DNA of 64,000 nt from NCBI GenBank assembly GCA_947652605.1, contig OX393577.1:6200868-6264867 (forward strand), read 5' to 3'. Position 1 is the first letter of the stretch. Each line of letters starts with the position of its first letter. The notes under the pieces were generated by a model. It searched no databases. It had not been told where the DNA came from and was given only the letters and a program-made list of their open reading frames with translations. Made by a program: the position numbers and the translations under genes. Source of the DNA: Elmis aenea. Lineage: Eukaryota; Arthropoda; Insecta; Coleoptera; Elmidae. Positions 22,142 to 33,599 of the stretch are shown here, piece after piece.

Positions 22142-23136
22142 CAGGGTGGTTCAAATTCGATGGGATTACATGGGTATCTCGCTTAATATTCAAGATAGTC
22201 AAACGGTTTAATTACCAAAAACATGCAGCTTTTTGAGACAAACTCAGAACCGTCCTCAAAAATATTCGATCACTTCTGGTTTTTGAGTTATTAGAAAAAA
22301 AGTATTTTTGTTGTTGTTATGTTTATAATGTGTCATATCTTCGTTATTGTTGATGTTGTATATATCGCAAAAATGTATGGAGATTATTTGTAGATATTTT
22401 TATGTTGAATTAGATGGTAGGTACCATAAAAAAAAATTACGCTCGTCGATAAAAAGTTGTCACCAAACTTACTTTTTTTTAAATGGAAGCTTTACTTGGC
22501 TATGGCCGGGACCTTCGTTATGCTAGCGGGTCGACTAATTGAATTTTTGAGTGGTGGAGATAAAGGCCGATGCCGAACATACTTCGCTATGATACTATAT
22601 GCCTGGCTATAGAATATAACGTAAATTATTACGTTAATAATTAAATATTACTATCTTTTATTGCTATTTTTTATTTATAATTTATACAGAAACAAGTTTT
22701 ATAAATGTATTTAATTATAAATGTACATTTTCTAATTCCTATTTTACGTTTCTAATTTTCTCAAGTTTTTGTTTATTAGCAAGAAAGATGTTATCGTTGA
22801 TAAGTGATTTCAGTGATGCTAAGAGCAGTATTTTGGCCTCTGACAAACTAATAGTAAAGGACAATTTCTCACACATAGCAAAAGTTTGTTATTATTTTCT
22901 GTTATTAATCAGATTTCGACTGGCCCTTGTAACGTACGAGCCAATGACCAAAGGTTTGTTGGTCACCCCTACTTGGTATACAGCGACAAAACTGTTTTTT
23001 GCTAATAACCCATAAACTACTCTCAATGTTTTGGAAGGATGAAATATATTGTTAAATTGAGCAATCTCACCTAAATAAAACCGATAGTTTAGTTGTTTAC
23101 TTATGAAAACCTTAGTATTTAAGGTAAATCACCCTG
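22142..23136. repeat. CAGGGTG element, about 1 kb
   Basis: The left end CAGGGTGGTTCAAATTCGAT lies after TA (22140-22141). The right end AAATCACCCTG (to 23136) lies before TA (23137-23138). The inverted identity is limited to about 10 bp, so the pairing is probable rather than proven. An internal frame (22788-23015) is unrecognised. AAATGGAAGCTTTACTTGGC at about 22480 resembles AAATGGAAGCTATAGTTGGC at about 41312, inside the 41-kb foldback. Confidence 0.55.
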
Positions 23137-23139
23137 TAC

Positions 23140-25050
23140 ATCGATAAGGAAAACAAACATTAATATTTTATCAGCCACGGTCGTCACTCTGAGCAATAAT
23201 ATACGATATAAATGTTAGATCATGAAACTACAGTTACATTTCATATAGCATGTGTAGTTGGCTAAGGAATGTTCAAGTCGATGATCGCTTTAAACTGAAT
23301 TTATAAATGATGTGATAAATTATTGAGGGACTGTAATTTCAGTATTCCTGTCCAGCGCCGCATAAATAAGTTATTACGAATAACGATAGGTTTCTTTGAA
23401 GATTTATTCGATATTATTATAGATGGGACCAATAAAACATTTGTCTAGATTTAATAGGAGCAAGATACGAGCTTTGTTTGCTCTGAAATATTATTTAGCC
23501 AAAAATATAATTATCCCGTCTTAGTAAGTAGATAATTTCCCAAATTAAAATGTACACTAAGCAATCTCTCAATGTCGTTTGGGAGATAATCAGCACCGCA
23601 TGGTTTTGTTTTTACTAGGGCATTATTAGATTGGAGTTCTTCTTTACATTTTTTAAGAATTGTTCCAAATATTGGCGTCTCTATATAACAATTGGGCGCT
23701 TGAGGCGGTTGTCTCAATGACTCACCCTTGGTCACGACCCCTTTATGATATAATCATTGTTATTTTACAGTACAAACCTTTATAAATATGATTTGGTTAA
23801 AAACCAAATTGGTAAACGTTAAAATTAAAAAAAAAAAAACAACAAATGAAAAGCGAGGTTTGCTTATGCGTTGTTCGCTATTAAAACTTACTCGCTATTG
23901 TTTTCTGAATACCTGTACGTACTTATATGAAGGAAATATGAGTATCTGTTAAAAGTGACAGTATAGCTTCAATTGTTTAGCAAATAAGGCGTTTATTTTC
24001 AGACTTTTTTTTCCTTTAACTTAAAGCGAAAATTAGAAATCTGTATGAAATGTTGTAGATTTATTACGGTATTTGATATGTCGTAGGCTGTTTAAGGATT
24101 ATGATTAGGTTTATCCGTTTCAAAGTAATAACCGTCTTGGTAACCTTAGAAGGTTGAAAACACATTACCTTGTAATAACAGTAATATTGTTAAGTTTTTA
24201 TCAGTTGTATAACATGGTGTACTACCTTGTAATTTTCATGTTAGCGAATCACCAGAAATCAGGTCTACATTGATCTACACGGCAGGGGCGCTAGCGAACG
24301 TCCCTCGCTTCAATCAAGCCCCTGGGAAGTGGATTGACAATTTGTATCCATTATATTTATGTATTTTTACTAAGCTCAGAGTAGGGGTGATTGCGGCCCG
24401 CTTTTTGATATTTGGGAATAACGTTTGCCCCAGGGCCTGATTGAGTGCCTATCCATTCGATTCGCGATAACCAAATGTGAAATATGTGAACTTTGATATT
24501 GCCATGGCACCCGTTCAGTCGAGGAAAGCTGAATAAATCTAGATTTTTTTTAAAAATAACACGAACGCTCGTTGTCTTTTTAACTCGTTTATTTTTTAGT
24601 AATGTCTCTTAATTATGATACGAAAATAGCCGCGAATCTACTAAAATATTTTTGAAAGCGATTTGCATATACAACTGGATAAAAATTAAATTTATTCACA
24701 TTTAATTTAGGTAAAAAGATAAATGAAATTTTTAAATCTCTGTATTTGAGACTGAATATAAAGTAAATATTTAAGCCAAATGTTTGCACGTTTGCAGACA
24801 GACGTACGTCTTTTAGTTATTTCGATTATAAACGTATTTAATGCATGTATTAGAATTAAATATTTGTTGTTGGTGTATATTTTAATCGTAACTTAATTGC
24901 GAAAGCCTAGTTGGAATATTATTCTATTTATTATTAAACACAAAATGCATATATCTATGCTATAACTTTAATCTAATATAAATTTTAGGATGATTTGATT
25001 TATATGAGCTGTTTATTTTGAGATTATTAATTTGAGTAATTAAAGAAGTA
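23140..25050. other. Anonymous sequence
   Basis: A+T-rich. A GC-richer spot at 24283-24450 contains an imperfect inverted pair (CAATCAAGCCCCTGGG and CCCCAGGGCCTGATTG, about 100 bp apart). No element ends or gene could be established. Confidence 0.4.
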
Positions 25051-25056
25051 AAACAA

Positions 25057-25211
25057 AAAATGAGACCGTTTCACCTAGGCAACTGGATAATGGAAAAAAT
25101 AAACACAACTGAGCTAATGTTAGCAGGCGACATGGTCTTAGTCGCGGAAACAGAAAAGGATCTGCAACATAATCTAGAAACTCTAAACCAAGAATTGGAA
25201 AAAATTAATGT
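25057..25211 (+). pseudogene. RTE-like LINE reverse transcriptase fragment
   Basis: The frame from 25060 reads INTTELMLAGDMVLVAETEK, then DLQHNLETLNQELEKINVKI. It is nearly identical to the minus-strand reverse transcriptase at 34440-34320 (INELMFADDIVLVAETEK). The catalytic FADD motif is here changed to LAGD, removing the first aspartate of the pair, so this copy is dead. Homology stops exactly where the composite MITE begins (GAAAATTCCC at 25212), showing that the MITE went into a LINE copy. Confidence 0.88.
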
Positions 25212-25870
25212 GAAAATTCCCTTCACCTGTCAAATTTGCGTTTTCAACCAATCACTAATCTTAAATCTTTTAGAGACTACCAATAGGAGCAATATTACAC
25301 GGTAATAATTTTACATTCCTCTGCCAGGAGTTGATCCTCCTGTCAAATTTGCGTTTTCGACCAATAAAAAAACTCAGATTTCCTTTAAACGGCCAATAAA
25401 CATAATCATACACTGATAATTTACTTTTCGCAATTAACAGATTTTCATGCGTTTATTGGTCGTTTCTAAGAAATCTGAGTTTTTGATTGGTGGAAAAAAT
25501 AAATTTGGAGAGAGAATAAGGTATTTTGGTCTTGATAATTTTTTGACAGATGTCGGCGACGTTACTTTAATATAGATTAAACCACACCCCTGACACACCA
25601 CTCTGACAGTACTTGTAAAATTTGACGTAACAGATTATGTATGTACCTAAATACTATTTGGTTCATTAATTTTTATTAAAATATAATTCTTGAATTAAAA
25701 ATTAGTTATCAATGATCTATTAATAATAACAATCGCAGTAAGTAGTAGGTATACTTTAATCTACCTAAATTAAACAACATTTTAATTTGACAGATAGGTT
25801 AGGTGAAGGAAATTTTCTGACAAAATATAACTCGTGCATTGCAAATAATCTATAATTTTTGACTCGTGCA

Positions 25871-27163
25871 TAGGGTTTTTCGGATCCGGGTACCCGGATT
25901 CGGATTCGCCGAATCCTACAGCAAATATTCGGATTCGATATTCGGTCTAAGATTTGACGAATCTCGGATTAGGTCTCATTAATGCTACCACAACTTCAGA
26001 GAAAATACTTAATTTTGCAACAAATATTACCTACGAAACGATTGTTTGACGGAAGACAAAAATGAAGAAACAGAGCATTCAACAGAGGGTGATTGCGGAA
26101 TACTGCAGATGACGTTCAGTTGTTAACGATGGAAGAAGAGCTTAATCATATATTGGAAACGGTAAAATGCCTTATATTACCAAAGTCTTAAGATAAATTT
26201 GCCTACTTAAAAAAATGCATTATTTTCAAATGCCAAAATTAGAACGAACTATTTAGAAAAAGTATATCGAGCAATCATAACAATTAAACCAAGGTCAACC
26301 AATTCAGAGAGAACTTCTCTGAAGCTGAAGCAAAAAAATAACCTTGATTTTTATCTTAAGATTTTGCATATTTTTAGGTTATTTCGCTTATTTTTGAAAA
26401 TAGACATACAAAATATTATATCATTGTAAAGAGAAAAAAACAATCTTTAAATCAGTCATCATCTACTACGATTGCCATTTAAAAAAAAGTGGTTTTGTCA
26501 AATATCTCGCACGGTAATTCATAAAAAAAATCTGACTGTTGCCATCTTATAGCAAACCAAATCTACAAAACTTTTTTCTTTTGGCGTTTTTGTGTATTCG
26601 CAACAATAGCCGAGATATTTAAGTTTGAAAAATTTTGATCGATTTCGGTTTTTTCGTTATATCACGCAAGCCATGGAATTTTTAAACAAAACAAGATCTG
26701 GTTTAAAATACACCCCTAAACAGCTAACTTTTGTCCCATTTGATCAACCTTGTATTTTCATTATTTACGGAGATAGTAATAGTGTCCCATGGAAAAGTAA
26801 AACACCCTGTATACTAATATACTTGTTATTTTACTTCATACTTTAACAATGAAATACAGTGCCATTTTAACTGATTGAAGGCCGTTTGAATTATTAATAT
26901 AAACATGAATTAACTTAACACCGTGTTAGTAAAACCCATTGATGCGCTACTGACAAAACTGACAACCGCTGACAAATATTGTAAATCGCCTGTAATTTTA
27001 AAATTTGCGCGAACTTTAAACACCATACGTACAATAATTTTTATGACACTACAATTCATTTAATTTTAGAACTGGATTCGGATCCGGATTCGGATTCGTA
27101 AAATAATCGTGGATTCGATTCGGATTCGTCGAATCTAAAAAGACCGAATCTTCCCAAACCCTA
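25871..27163. mobile_element. hAT-type element with exact 8-bp TSD, nested in the MITE
   Basis: The ends are TAGGGTTTTTCGGATCCGGG (left) and, in reverse complement, TAGGGTTTGGGAAGATTCGG (right). The target duplication CTCGTGCA is exact at 25863-25870 and 27164-27171. Both subterminal regions are packed with CGGATTCGGATTCG-like direct repeats, typical of hAT transposase-binding subterminal repeats. Only weak transposase-like traces exist near 26120-26170. Another repeat (26560-26815) sits inside. The element is non-autonomous as seen. Confidence 0.93.
26560..26815 (+). repeat. Dispersed repeat ending in CACCCTG (copy 1)
   Basis: A block including CAACAATAGCCGAGATATTT, CAAGCCATGGAATTTTTAAA and ATTATTTACGGAGATAG, ending AAACACCCTG|TA at 26813. 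It recurs in reverse orientation at about 42545-42765 (GGCTATCTCCGTAGATAATT ... AACATCTCGGCTATCGTTG). The family probably has CAGGGTG termini. In this copy it lies within the hAT element. Confidence 0.7.
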
Positions 27164-27256
27164 CTCGTGCACTCGTGATTTTTTCAGCTCAACTTGCATT
27201 CGGGCATATTTACCAAAAATTATCGATAATTTTCAATGCACTTGTTATATTACTAC

Positions 27257-27897
27257 TGAAAATTTCTCTTAACTGTCAAAGCGTTTTCAACCAATCACTA
27301 ATCTAAAATCTTTTAGAGACTGCCAATAGGAGCATTATTTATACATTTATAATTTTACATTCCCCTGTCAGATGTTGATCTTGCTGCCAAATTTCAACAA
27401 ATAACAAACTCAGATTTCCTAGAAACGACCAATAAACATAATCACACTGATAATATACTTTTTGCAATTAACAGATTTTCATGCGATTATTGGTCGTTTC
27501 TAAGGAATCTGAGTTTGTGATAGGTCGAAAATATCAATTTGGAGAGGGAATTAAATATTTTGGTCTTGATAATTTTTTGACGAATTTCGGCGACCAGTAG
27601 CGTTACTTTAATATAGATTTAACCACACCCCTTATGCACCACTCTGACAGTACTTGTAAAACTTGACATAACGTACGTTTAATTTGACAGGTAGGTTAGG
27701 TGAAGGAAATTTCCTGACAAAATATAACTCGTGCATTGCAAATAATCTATAATTTTTGACAAATCTTCACTCATGCAAGTTGAATCAGAAAAAATCACTC
27801 GTGCACTTGTGCTTTTTTTCAGTTCAACTTGCATTCGGGCATATTTACCAAAAATTATCGATAATTTTCAATGCACTTGTTATATTACTACTGATAA
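27257..27897 (+). repeat. Composite MITE, unit 2 (tandem)
   Basis: It repeats unit 1 in the same order: GAAAATTTCTCTTAACTGTC start, the AACTCAGATTTCCTAGAAAC hairpin, GACAGGTAGGTTAGGTGAAG, TATAACTCGTGCATTGCAAA, and TGCACTTGTTATATTACTAC at the end. It lacks about 140 bp present in unit 1 (around 25634-25786) and has no hAT insertion. The junction between units is immediate (TATTACTACTGAAAATTTC), so they form a tandem dimer. Confidence 0.85.
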
Positions 27898-27899
27898 TT

Positions 27900-28660
27900 A
27901 CAAGAGATATATTTAAAAGAAAAAAGCAATATATTCTGTACAGAATAGTCAATATAAAAGATCGCATAATTTACGGGATTTGATGTAATTTAATGATTGC
28001 TTGTTTTGCATCACTGTTGATATAAAATAGTTTGCTTCCGGAGAATATATAAAATACGAATTTATTAAACAGAATTGTAAAATTTAATCTAGTACCACCG
28101 TTGCACGTTTTACTTAAAAAAATAATGAGAATACGATTTCCTGGAAACTATTGCTGCTATCTGCATCGAAGCCACTTTATAATACTTTATATTTATTTAA
28201 TTAAAAATCAAAACTCGGGAACAAATAACCTTCCCGAAACGAAATAAAAAACGCGAATAAAGTTTTTATTGGAAACGAATTAATTAGCAAAAATATTTAG
28301 TACGGCTTCGAAGCTGACAATGTACATATAACAGAATATTTGTGTTATATTTCTCTAATTAATATTTTCCATTGTTTACTAAATTTTTTGCCTTCGTGCG
28401 TTACATAAAATGAAATAAAATGCCCACCTGGAAAAAACAATGAACCCCGAAACAAACTGCTTTATAAAAACATTTAAAAGACAAACGCCACAAAATGATT
28501 CAACACGAAGTTATAAACAACGTGAATATAACCTGAATTAAAAATAGAACTAATAGATATACTTCTTCATAAAAGACCAAGTAAGAACAATTTTAAATAA
28601 AATAGTACTATAAAATATCGTTGCATCTTATATGATATTTATGTTTTATATTAATACGAT
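27900..28660. other. No recognisable feature
   Basis: A+T-rich; no supportable gene or repeat. Confidence 0.35.
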
Positions 28661-28664
28661 ATGA

Positions 28665-29012
28665 GCCTTTGCCTAACCTACCTGTAAAATTAAATGTACG
28701 TTGTGTCAAATTTTACAACCACTGCCGGAGTGGTGCGTCAGGAGTGTGGTTTAATCTGTGTTACAGTAACGCTACTGGTCGCCGAAATTCGTCCAAAAAT
28801 TATCAAGACTAAAATATTTAATTCCGTCTCCAAATTTATATTTTCGACCAATCACAAACTCAGATTTCTTAGAAACGACCAATAAACGCAAGAAAATCTG
28901 TTAATTCCGGAAAGGATATTATCAGTGTATATGATTATGTTTATTGGTCGTTTCTACGAAATCTGAGTTTGTTATTCGTTGAAAACGCAAATTTGACAGG
29001 TGAAGAAAATTT
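28665..29012 (-). repeat. Composite MITE first part (third copy, inverted)
   Basis: The reverse complement of this segment runs GAAAATTTTCTTCACCTGTC, the hairpin arms (AAATCTGAGTTTGTTATTCG on plus), and then TTTTACAGGTAGGTTAGGC. This matches 25212-25828 and 27257-27703. It lacks the second (CTCGTGCA-containing) part, which supports treating the two parts as separable elements. Confidence 0.85.
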
Positions 29013-29014
29013 TC

Positions 29015-30320
29015 GTACGTATTTACTTTTTTTACGATGAATAGAACCTTATTTTTTTAATACTTTAACTGAATCTCCAGTTTTAGTTATACTTTTAAGT
29101 TTTAACTAAGGATTTCATAAAATGACCAAGTTTCTAACCTGTGGCTTAGAGTAATTTCCTTCAAATATTAGAAAATAACATTTGTTTTAAAAACAACAAT
29201 ACAACTTTTAAAATATGTAGCCTTATTCCTTAATCTTAAGAAGTTTTAATTGCTAACGCGACAATTAATCGTGCTTTTGTTCTGCGGTTATCCGAGGAAA
29301 TCCCATCCCCTGCTCATGTTCAAAAATTGCGCAACGTGACGCGTACATCGACGAACAAATTCGGATGTTTCTATCTTTATTTGGCATCTCGTTTTGGTAG
29401 AACAAAATGTAAACCGAAAAATAAGCGAATATTTCGTACTTATCTCGGGCCGCACAATAATTCTACAAGATATATCAATCCGCGTGACGTTTATAATAAT
29501 CCAAAAATATATTCGGACACGTTATCCGGTACATGGTTGACAGTGGGCTACTCGTCACCAGCCTGTGTGACCCTCCCTTTGTTATTGCAAAAAATACATT
29601 CATTATTCATCAAAAGTGGGGGACGAGTGTAATCAAAACAAATCGCGCTCGCAGACCCACTGCCCTAGCCCGGTAATAACTGCCCTTGCTGTGGGTGCCA
29701 CTGCCTCAAACCATGGCCTGCCCTGATGCCTGGGAACGTGTATGAGTATTTATTATACCGGGGATCTTCATTAAGTTATACACACCTAAACGTCTCCTAT
29801 AACGCTCTGTTTATTATACATATACTCACAATAATACGATACAATATATGTATATGTTGATAACACAAATATTTCATCTTACAAGATCTAAAATGATTAA
29901 CGTTTTAACAGCTAAATAATAAATTCTTTGATATTGCATTGTAGTAAATCATAACGTAAGGTAAAGTAAAGTCTCTTAACAATTTAAAGAACAATTCAAA
30001 TCGTTGAAATATCGTCTCATGCACAAAATATAGTCTAAATTTGGCGGATTATCATTTAGTTTTTGTTCGCCACGAAAGCGTCTTGCTTGGTAACAGCCCG
30101 AAGGACGACGGAGGGCTGTCACAAAAACGAGGGTCATTTAACGGATAGTTTTTTGCAAGTGCACTATTCACAGTCAGTTTTATGTACTTTTGTGCCAGCC
30201 TGTCATTACCCATCTTAAGTATGTTTTTCAGTCATCCTAATTGTCCCTGTTGTATTGTTATTTCTTCAGTTGTTTTCCAGGTGTTTATCCTATCCTAGCT
30301 GTTCTTGGAACTCCTTGCAT
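29015..30320. other. Slightly GC-richer sequence; one unrecognised ORF
   Basis: The plus-strand frame 29327-29632 (101 codons; contains CFYLYLASRFGRTKCKPKNK and NNSTRYINPRDVYNNPKIYS) has non-repetitive composition and lies in a GC-richer patch. I recognise no family. A hairpin ACAGCCC...GGGCTGT lies at about 30092-30119. This is the least repeat-like stretch of the central window and could be a host exon or unique regulatory sequence, but there is no positive evidence. Confidence 0.3.
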
Positions 30321-30321
30321 T

Positions 30322-30441
30322 TTTCTTCTTCTTCTTCTTCTTCTTCTTCTTCTTCTTCTTCTTCTTCTTCTTCTTCTTCTTCTTCTTCTTCTTCTTCTTC
30401 TTCTTCTTCTTCTTCTTCTTCTTCTTCTTCTTCTTCTTCTT

Positions 30442-30471
<30 letters not shown>
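30322..30471. repeat. (CTT)n / (AAG)n microsatellite, about 50 units
   Basis: An uninterrupted run of about 150 bp of CTT. On the minus strand it forms the 3' tail of the LINE at 30472-31590: the junction ...CCGATTAAGAAG is shared with the second copy at about 33110, which also ends in a GAA/AAG-rich tract. The tail therefore belonged to the retrotransposon and expanded afterwards. The long Leu, Ser and Phe homopolymer ORFs here are artefacts of the triplet. Confidence 0.95.
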
Positions 30472-30472
<1 letters not shown>

Positions 30473-31590
30473 ATCGGTTCCTCTTGTAGATTTCAGTGTC
30501 GAGGTATGCTTTTCTATTTCTGTATTAAGTTTCTCCACTCCTTTCTATCGTTAGTTAATTGTGGCACATCTCTCCAGCTGACTCCTTTTTCTTCTAGTCT
30601 CTGCCTCACTTCTTTATCCCATTTTATTCTTGGTCTTCCTCTATTTATTTTTCCCTCCATCTTCATTTTCCATCCTATTTTCGCGTATCTACTTTCTGGC
30701 ATGCGTAGTAGATGTCCAAGCCATCTTAACTGATTCGTCTCCATCTTTTTCTTAATATCTGTTACTTCTAGGTTATTTCGAATTGTTTCGTTACTAATTT
30801 TATCAATCAGTCTACAATGTGAGAAGAATAGAGGAATGTAGAGTCTAAAGTCTATAGAAATCTCATTTTTTGTGCTTGTATCCTTTGTTTTTTATTTGTG
30901 TTAGTGTCCAAGTTTCTGAACTGTACGTGTGAATGGGCAAGTACACTGCATTAAAAACTCGCGTCTTCGTTTCTTTTGATAGATATCTTCTTCTTACTTA
31001 TCAAACATTTATTAGTGCCGTAGTAAAATTTCTATTATTTAGATCTTCCTCCAATTTCCAATCTCTGCAATTATTGTTCCTAAATATTTAAAATTCGCTC
31101 TGCTCTATCTTTTTATGGTCCAGCATAATTGTAACTGGTTCATGATTTTTCGCTATAACCATAACGTTTGTCTTGTTTATATTAATATTCATATTATATC
31201 TACTTAATGTATCTGCCCATACATCTAGATTGAGTTGCAAGTCCTTTTCGCTTTTAGCTAATAGCACCACATCATCTGCAAAGGCTAGTTCTGTGGAGGA
31301 TATTGGTTTTAGTTTATTCCAACCCCAGTGGGCTTCATTTGTGTTTTGCTTGCATTTTTTAGTTATTTTATCCATAAGAATTACAAAGAGCAGTGGACTT
31401 AATGTGCTCCTTGTGTTAGTCCACTGTTGTTATAAATTCCTGGGAACTGCTGTTATGGGTTCGCACATAATTTCTTCTACTCTTATATAAGCTCTTGATG
31501 GCATTTAATAATCCTTCGCCTACTTTGTTTCAATATCTTCCAGATCTTTTCGCTTGACACTCTATCGAAGGCTTTAGACTTCTTAAATGC
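30472..31590 (-). mobile_element. RTE-like LINE with AAG tail (copy A1), 5'-truncated
   Basis: The minus strand runs from a decayed reverse transcriptase region (AFDRVS near 31570) through the catalytic FADD block (near 31290) to the C-terminal tail (30744-30514), a short 3' UTR and the AAG tail. Copy A2 (33064-33520) shares the last 450 bp or so at high identity. The 5' end is truncated at about 31590. The RTE-like assignment is by recollection of the C-terminal motif and is not proven. Confidence 0.85.
30514..31590 (-). pseudogene. LINE reverse transcriptase C-terminal half (broken)
   Basis: Two readable pieces remain. One, 31375-31088, contains MDKITKKCK and STELAFADDVVLLAKSEKDL with the FADD catalytic box, then NININKTNVMVIAK, a typical thumb-domain stretch. 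The other, 30744-30514, contains NQLRWLGHLLRMPESRYAKI and GRPRIKWDKEVRQRLEEKG, ending TNDRKEWRNLIQ. This last is the LRWLGH-LRMP...GRPR-x-W...DR-x-W-R tail common to many insect LINEs. Upstream, AFDRV and GLTQGA are readable in shifted frames with stops. It encodes no functional protein. The FADD aspartates are intact, but the open frame is not. Confidence 0.88.
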
Positions 31591-31740
31591 TAGTATTTAT
31601 GCTTGTGAGTTTATTTTTTCTCTCTCCATTACATGTCAATGTGATTAATTTCTAATAATTCAATAATGATTATGTATTTATGTTATTCAGTAAAAATAAT
31701 ATTATATATAAACAATATTTTCTGTGTTCTAGAAACACTG

Positions 31741-31769
31741 AGGTGGTCTTAAACTTTGACCGGCAGTGC
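31741..31769 (+). repeat. Tc1-like terminal repeat (solo right end)
   Basis: AGGTGGTCTTAAACTTTGAC followed by CGGCAGTG matches the outer TIR of Tc1-like elements (CACTG-CGGTCAAAGTTT read inwards). No left partner or transposase was found, and the expected TA does not immediately follow, so the outermost base may be lost. Confidence 0.5.
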
Positions 31770-31774
31770 ATCTG

Positions 31775-33055
31775 TATCATACAATTATGTTTATATTGAA
31801 AAAATGTAAAATTTTGCCTTTTTTTAAATTTCTGGGTTTGGTTATTTGGAGGGTTATATTTTTGTTAATCAATTTTTTACCTTTTAGATTACATTTCTAG
31901 GAAAACTTAATTTTAAATCCATATGCAAAAAGTGAATAATTCGTTTTTTATAGCTACATAACTTACTTAATTTTAAATTAAAAATTGTGTTCGAAAAAAC
32001 TTTTTGTGTAGCCTGCGTATAGTTGGTCATACATTTTATTACATACATTTTTTGATATGAGTTGCAAGGGGAGGATATGGATATGCTTTGTATCTGTGCC
32101 AGTAATGCTAACGCAAGCTTATTAAACATTTACCCATTTTTGTTTTGAATATTTATTATTTTTACTTTCGTTCCAAATGAAATTGAATTTTTAATGGACG
32201 CGCAGCTTAAAATTGTAGTAGTGTTTATTATGGTTTGTTGTGGGGTTAAGAGGATTTTGTTTAAAATACAAATATTTTTAATTACGATTCCACGCAAAAC
32301 AAACGCGAGTCGCTCCTTCAAGATATCGCGTTTGACGTCGCTGTGCGTTAACGCTTTGTTTATAATTTATGTGAGGCTATTGGAACAATCTGGTCCCAGG
32401 AAATATGGATCGCCGGAGCTTTTTGTGCAATTTTAAAAATAAAATCGCCGGAATCGCGATCCATTACAATAATTAGAGAAAAATTTGACCATATGTGATC
32501 GGGGTTTACTGAATTATAAACAGGGTGGACGGTGGAGTGGAGCAGAGGGCAATTTTTAGCGAACATTAAAAACTCTCCTGATTTTTTTTATATGCGTAGG
32601 TTATTACGGTTGAATGACACATGCCATGAAAGCTTATTACCTACAAAAGTTTGTATTTTTGTATAAAATTTACCGCCGCTGCGTTAAATGGAAAAATTTG
32701 TAAGCTCGTATATTAATCTTGATATGCATACTAATTGTTAGGTGCGTAATCATTTATAAGTTATGGACGTACTAAAATTAATTTATGAAGCAAATTGTGA
32801 CACTTCGATATGTACGCGGATTTTTTATCATCTGGTCACGTACGTTTTTGGTTAAATTTTTAAAAAAATTGGGCTTTTTTTTGTATGGTTTTGTTGTTTA
32901 TAGCTATAATTTATTGTTTCATGATAATGACATACTTAAAGTTTTATTTTAGTAAAATATAATTTCGGACAGAGATAAAAAATAGTTGTCATATGAAAAA
33001 GAAATTAATCCATTTAAAAGAAACACTGTTGTGAAGTTTTAATTTTTTTAAAGTT
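31775..33055. other. No recognisable feature
   Basis: A+T-rich; ORFs at 31884-32566 on both strands match no family I recognise. Confidence 0.35.
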
Positions 33056-33063
33056 TGTGTAAC

Positions 33064-33520
33064 AACCTTCTTCTTCATCTTCTTCTTCTTCTTCTTCCTC
33101 GTCTTCGTCTTAATCGGTTCCTCTTTAACCTTTCGGTTTCGAGGTATGCTTTTCTATTTCTGTGTTATGTTTCTCCACTCCTGCCTATCGTTGGCACACA
33201 TCTCCAGCTGACTCCTTTTTCTTCTAGTCTCTGCCTCACTTCTTTTTTTCATTTTATTCTTGGTCTTCCCCTATTTATTTTTTCCTCTATGTTCATTTTC
33301 CATCCTATTTCCGCATATCTACTTTCTGGCATGCGTAGTTGATGTCCAAGCCATTTTAATTGATTCGTCTCCATATTTTTCTTAATATCCGTTACTCCTA
33401 GGTTTTTCGAATTTTTTCGTTACTGATTTTATCAATCGGTCTCTATCCCTCTATTCTTCTAAGAAATCTCATTTCCTGTACCTGTATTCTTTGTTTTTGC
33501 GTTAGTGTCCAAGTTTGTGT
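33064..33520 (-). mobile_element. RTE-like LINE with GAA/AAG tail (copy A2)
   Basis: The same 3' end as copy A1. The tail (imperfect CTT run on plus, 33064-33110) is followed by TAATCGGTTCCTCTT, then the C-terminal coding region in reverse (TCTACTTTCTGGCATGCGTA matches A1). Similarity to A1 ends at GTGTCCAAGTTTGTG (about 33517), the 5' truncation point. Frameshifts and a small deletion in the LRWLGH...WRDV region make it non-coding. Confidence 0.88.
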
Positions 33521-33599
33521 TGTAACCAAAAATGTTGTTAGTGATAATAAAACAGATCTGAAAATGTATTTAGTTTATAATATTATTGTCTTATTGTTA

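Larger units (their letters stand above)
25212..27256 (+). repeat. Composite MITE, unit 1 (split by a hAT insertion)
   Basis: The first part, 25212-25828, has TIRs GAAAATTCCCTTCACCTGTC and, at its right end, GACAGATAGGTTAGGTGAAG followed by GAAATTTTC. It holds an internal hairpin in which AACTCAGATTTCCTTTAAAC and a CCAATAAAC tract face TTATTGGTCGTTTCTAAGAA and its continuation. The second part starts TATAACTCGTGCATTGCAAA (about 25836). After a 1.29-kb hAT insertion it resumes at 27164 and ends near TGCACTTGTTATATTACTAC (27255). Joined, the unit is about 750 bp and is followed directly by unit 2. Confidence 0.85.

Noticed and set aside
24283..24450. CAGGGGCGCTAGCG as a possible hAT TIR
   Set aside because: No matching right end and no 8-bp duplication could be found; only a loose inverted pair is present.
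30241..30733. Poly-Leu, poly-Ser and poly-Phe ORFs
   Set aside because: Artefacts of the CTT microsatellite read in three frames.
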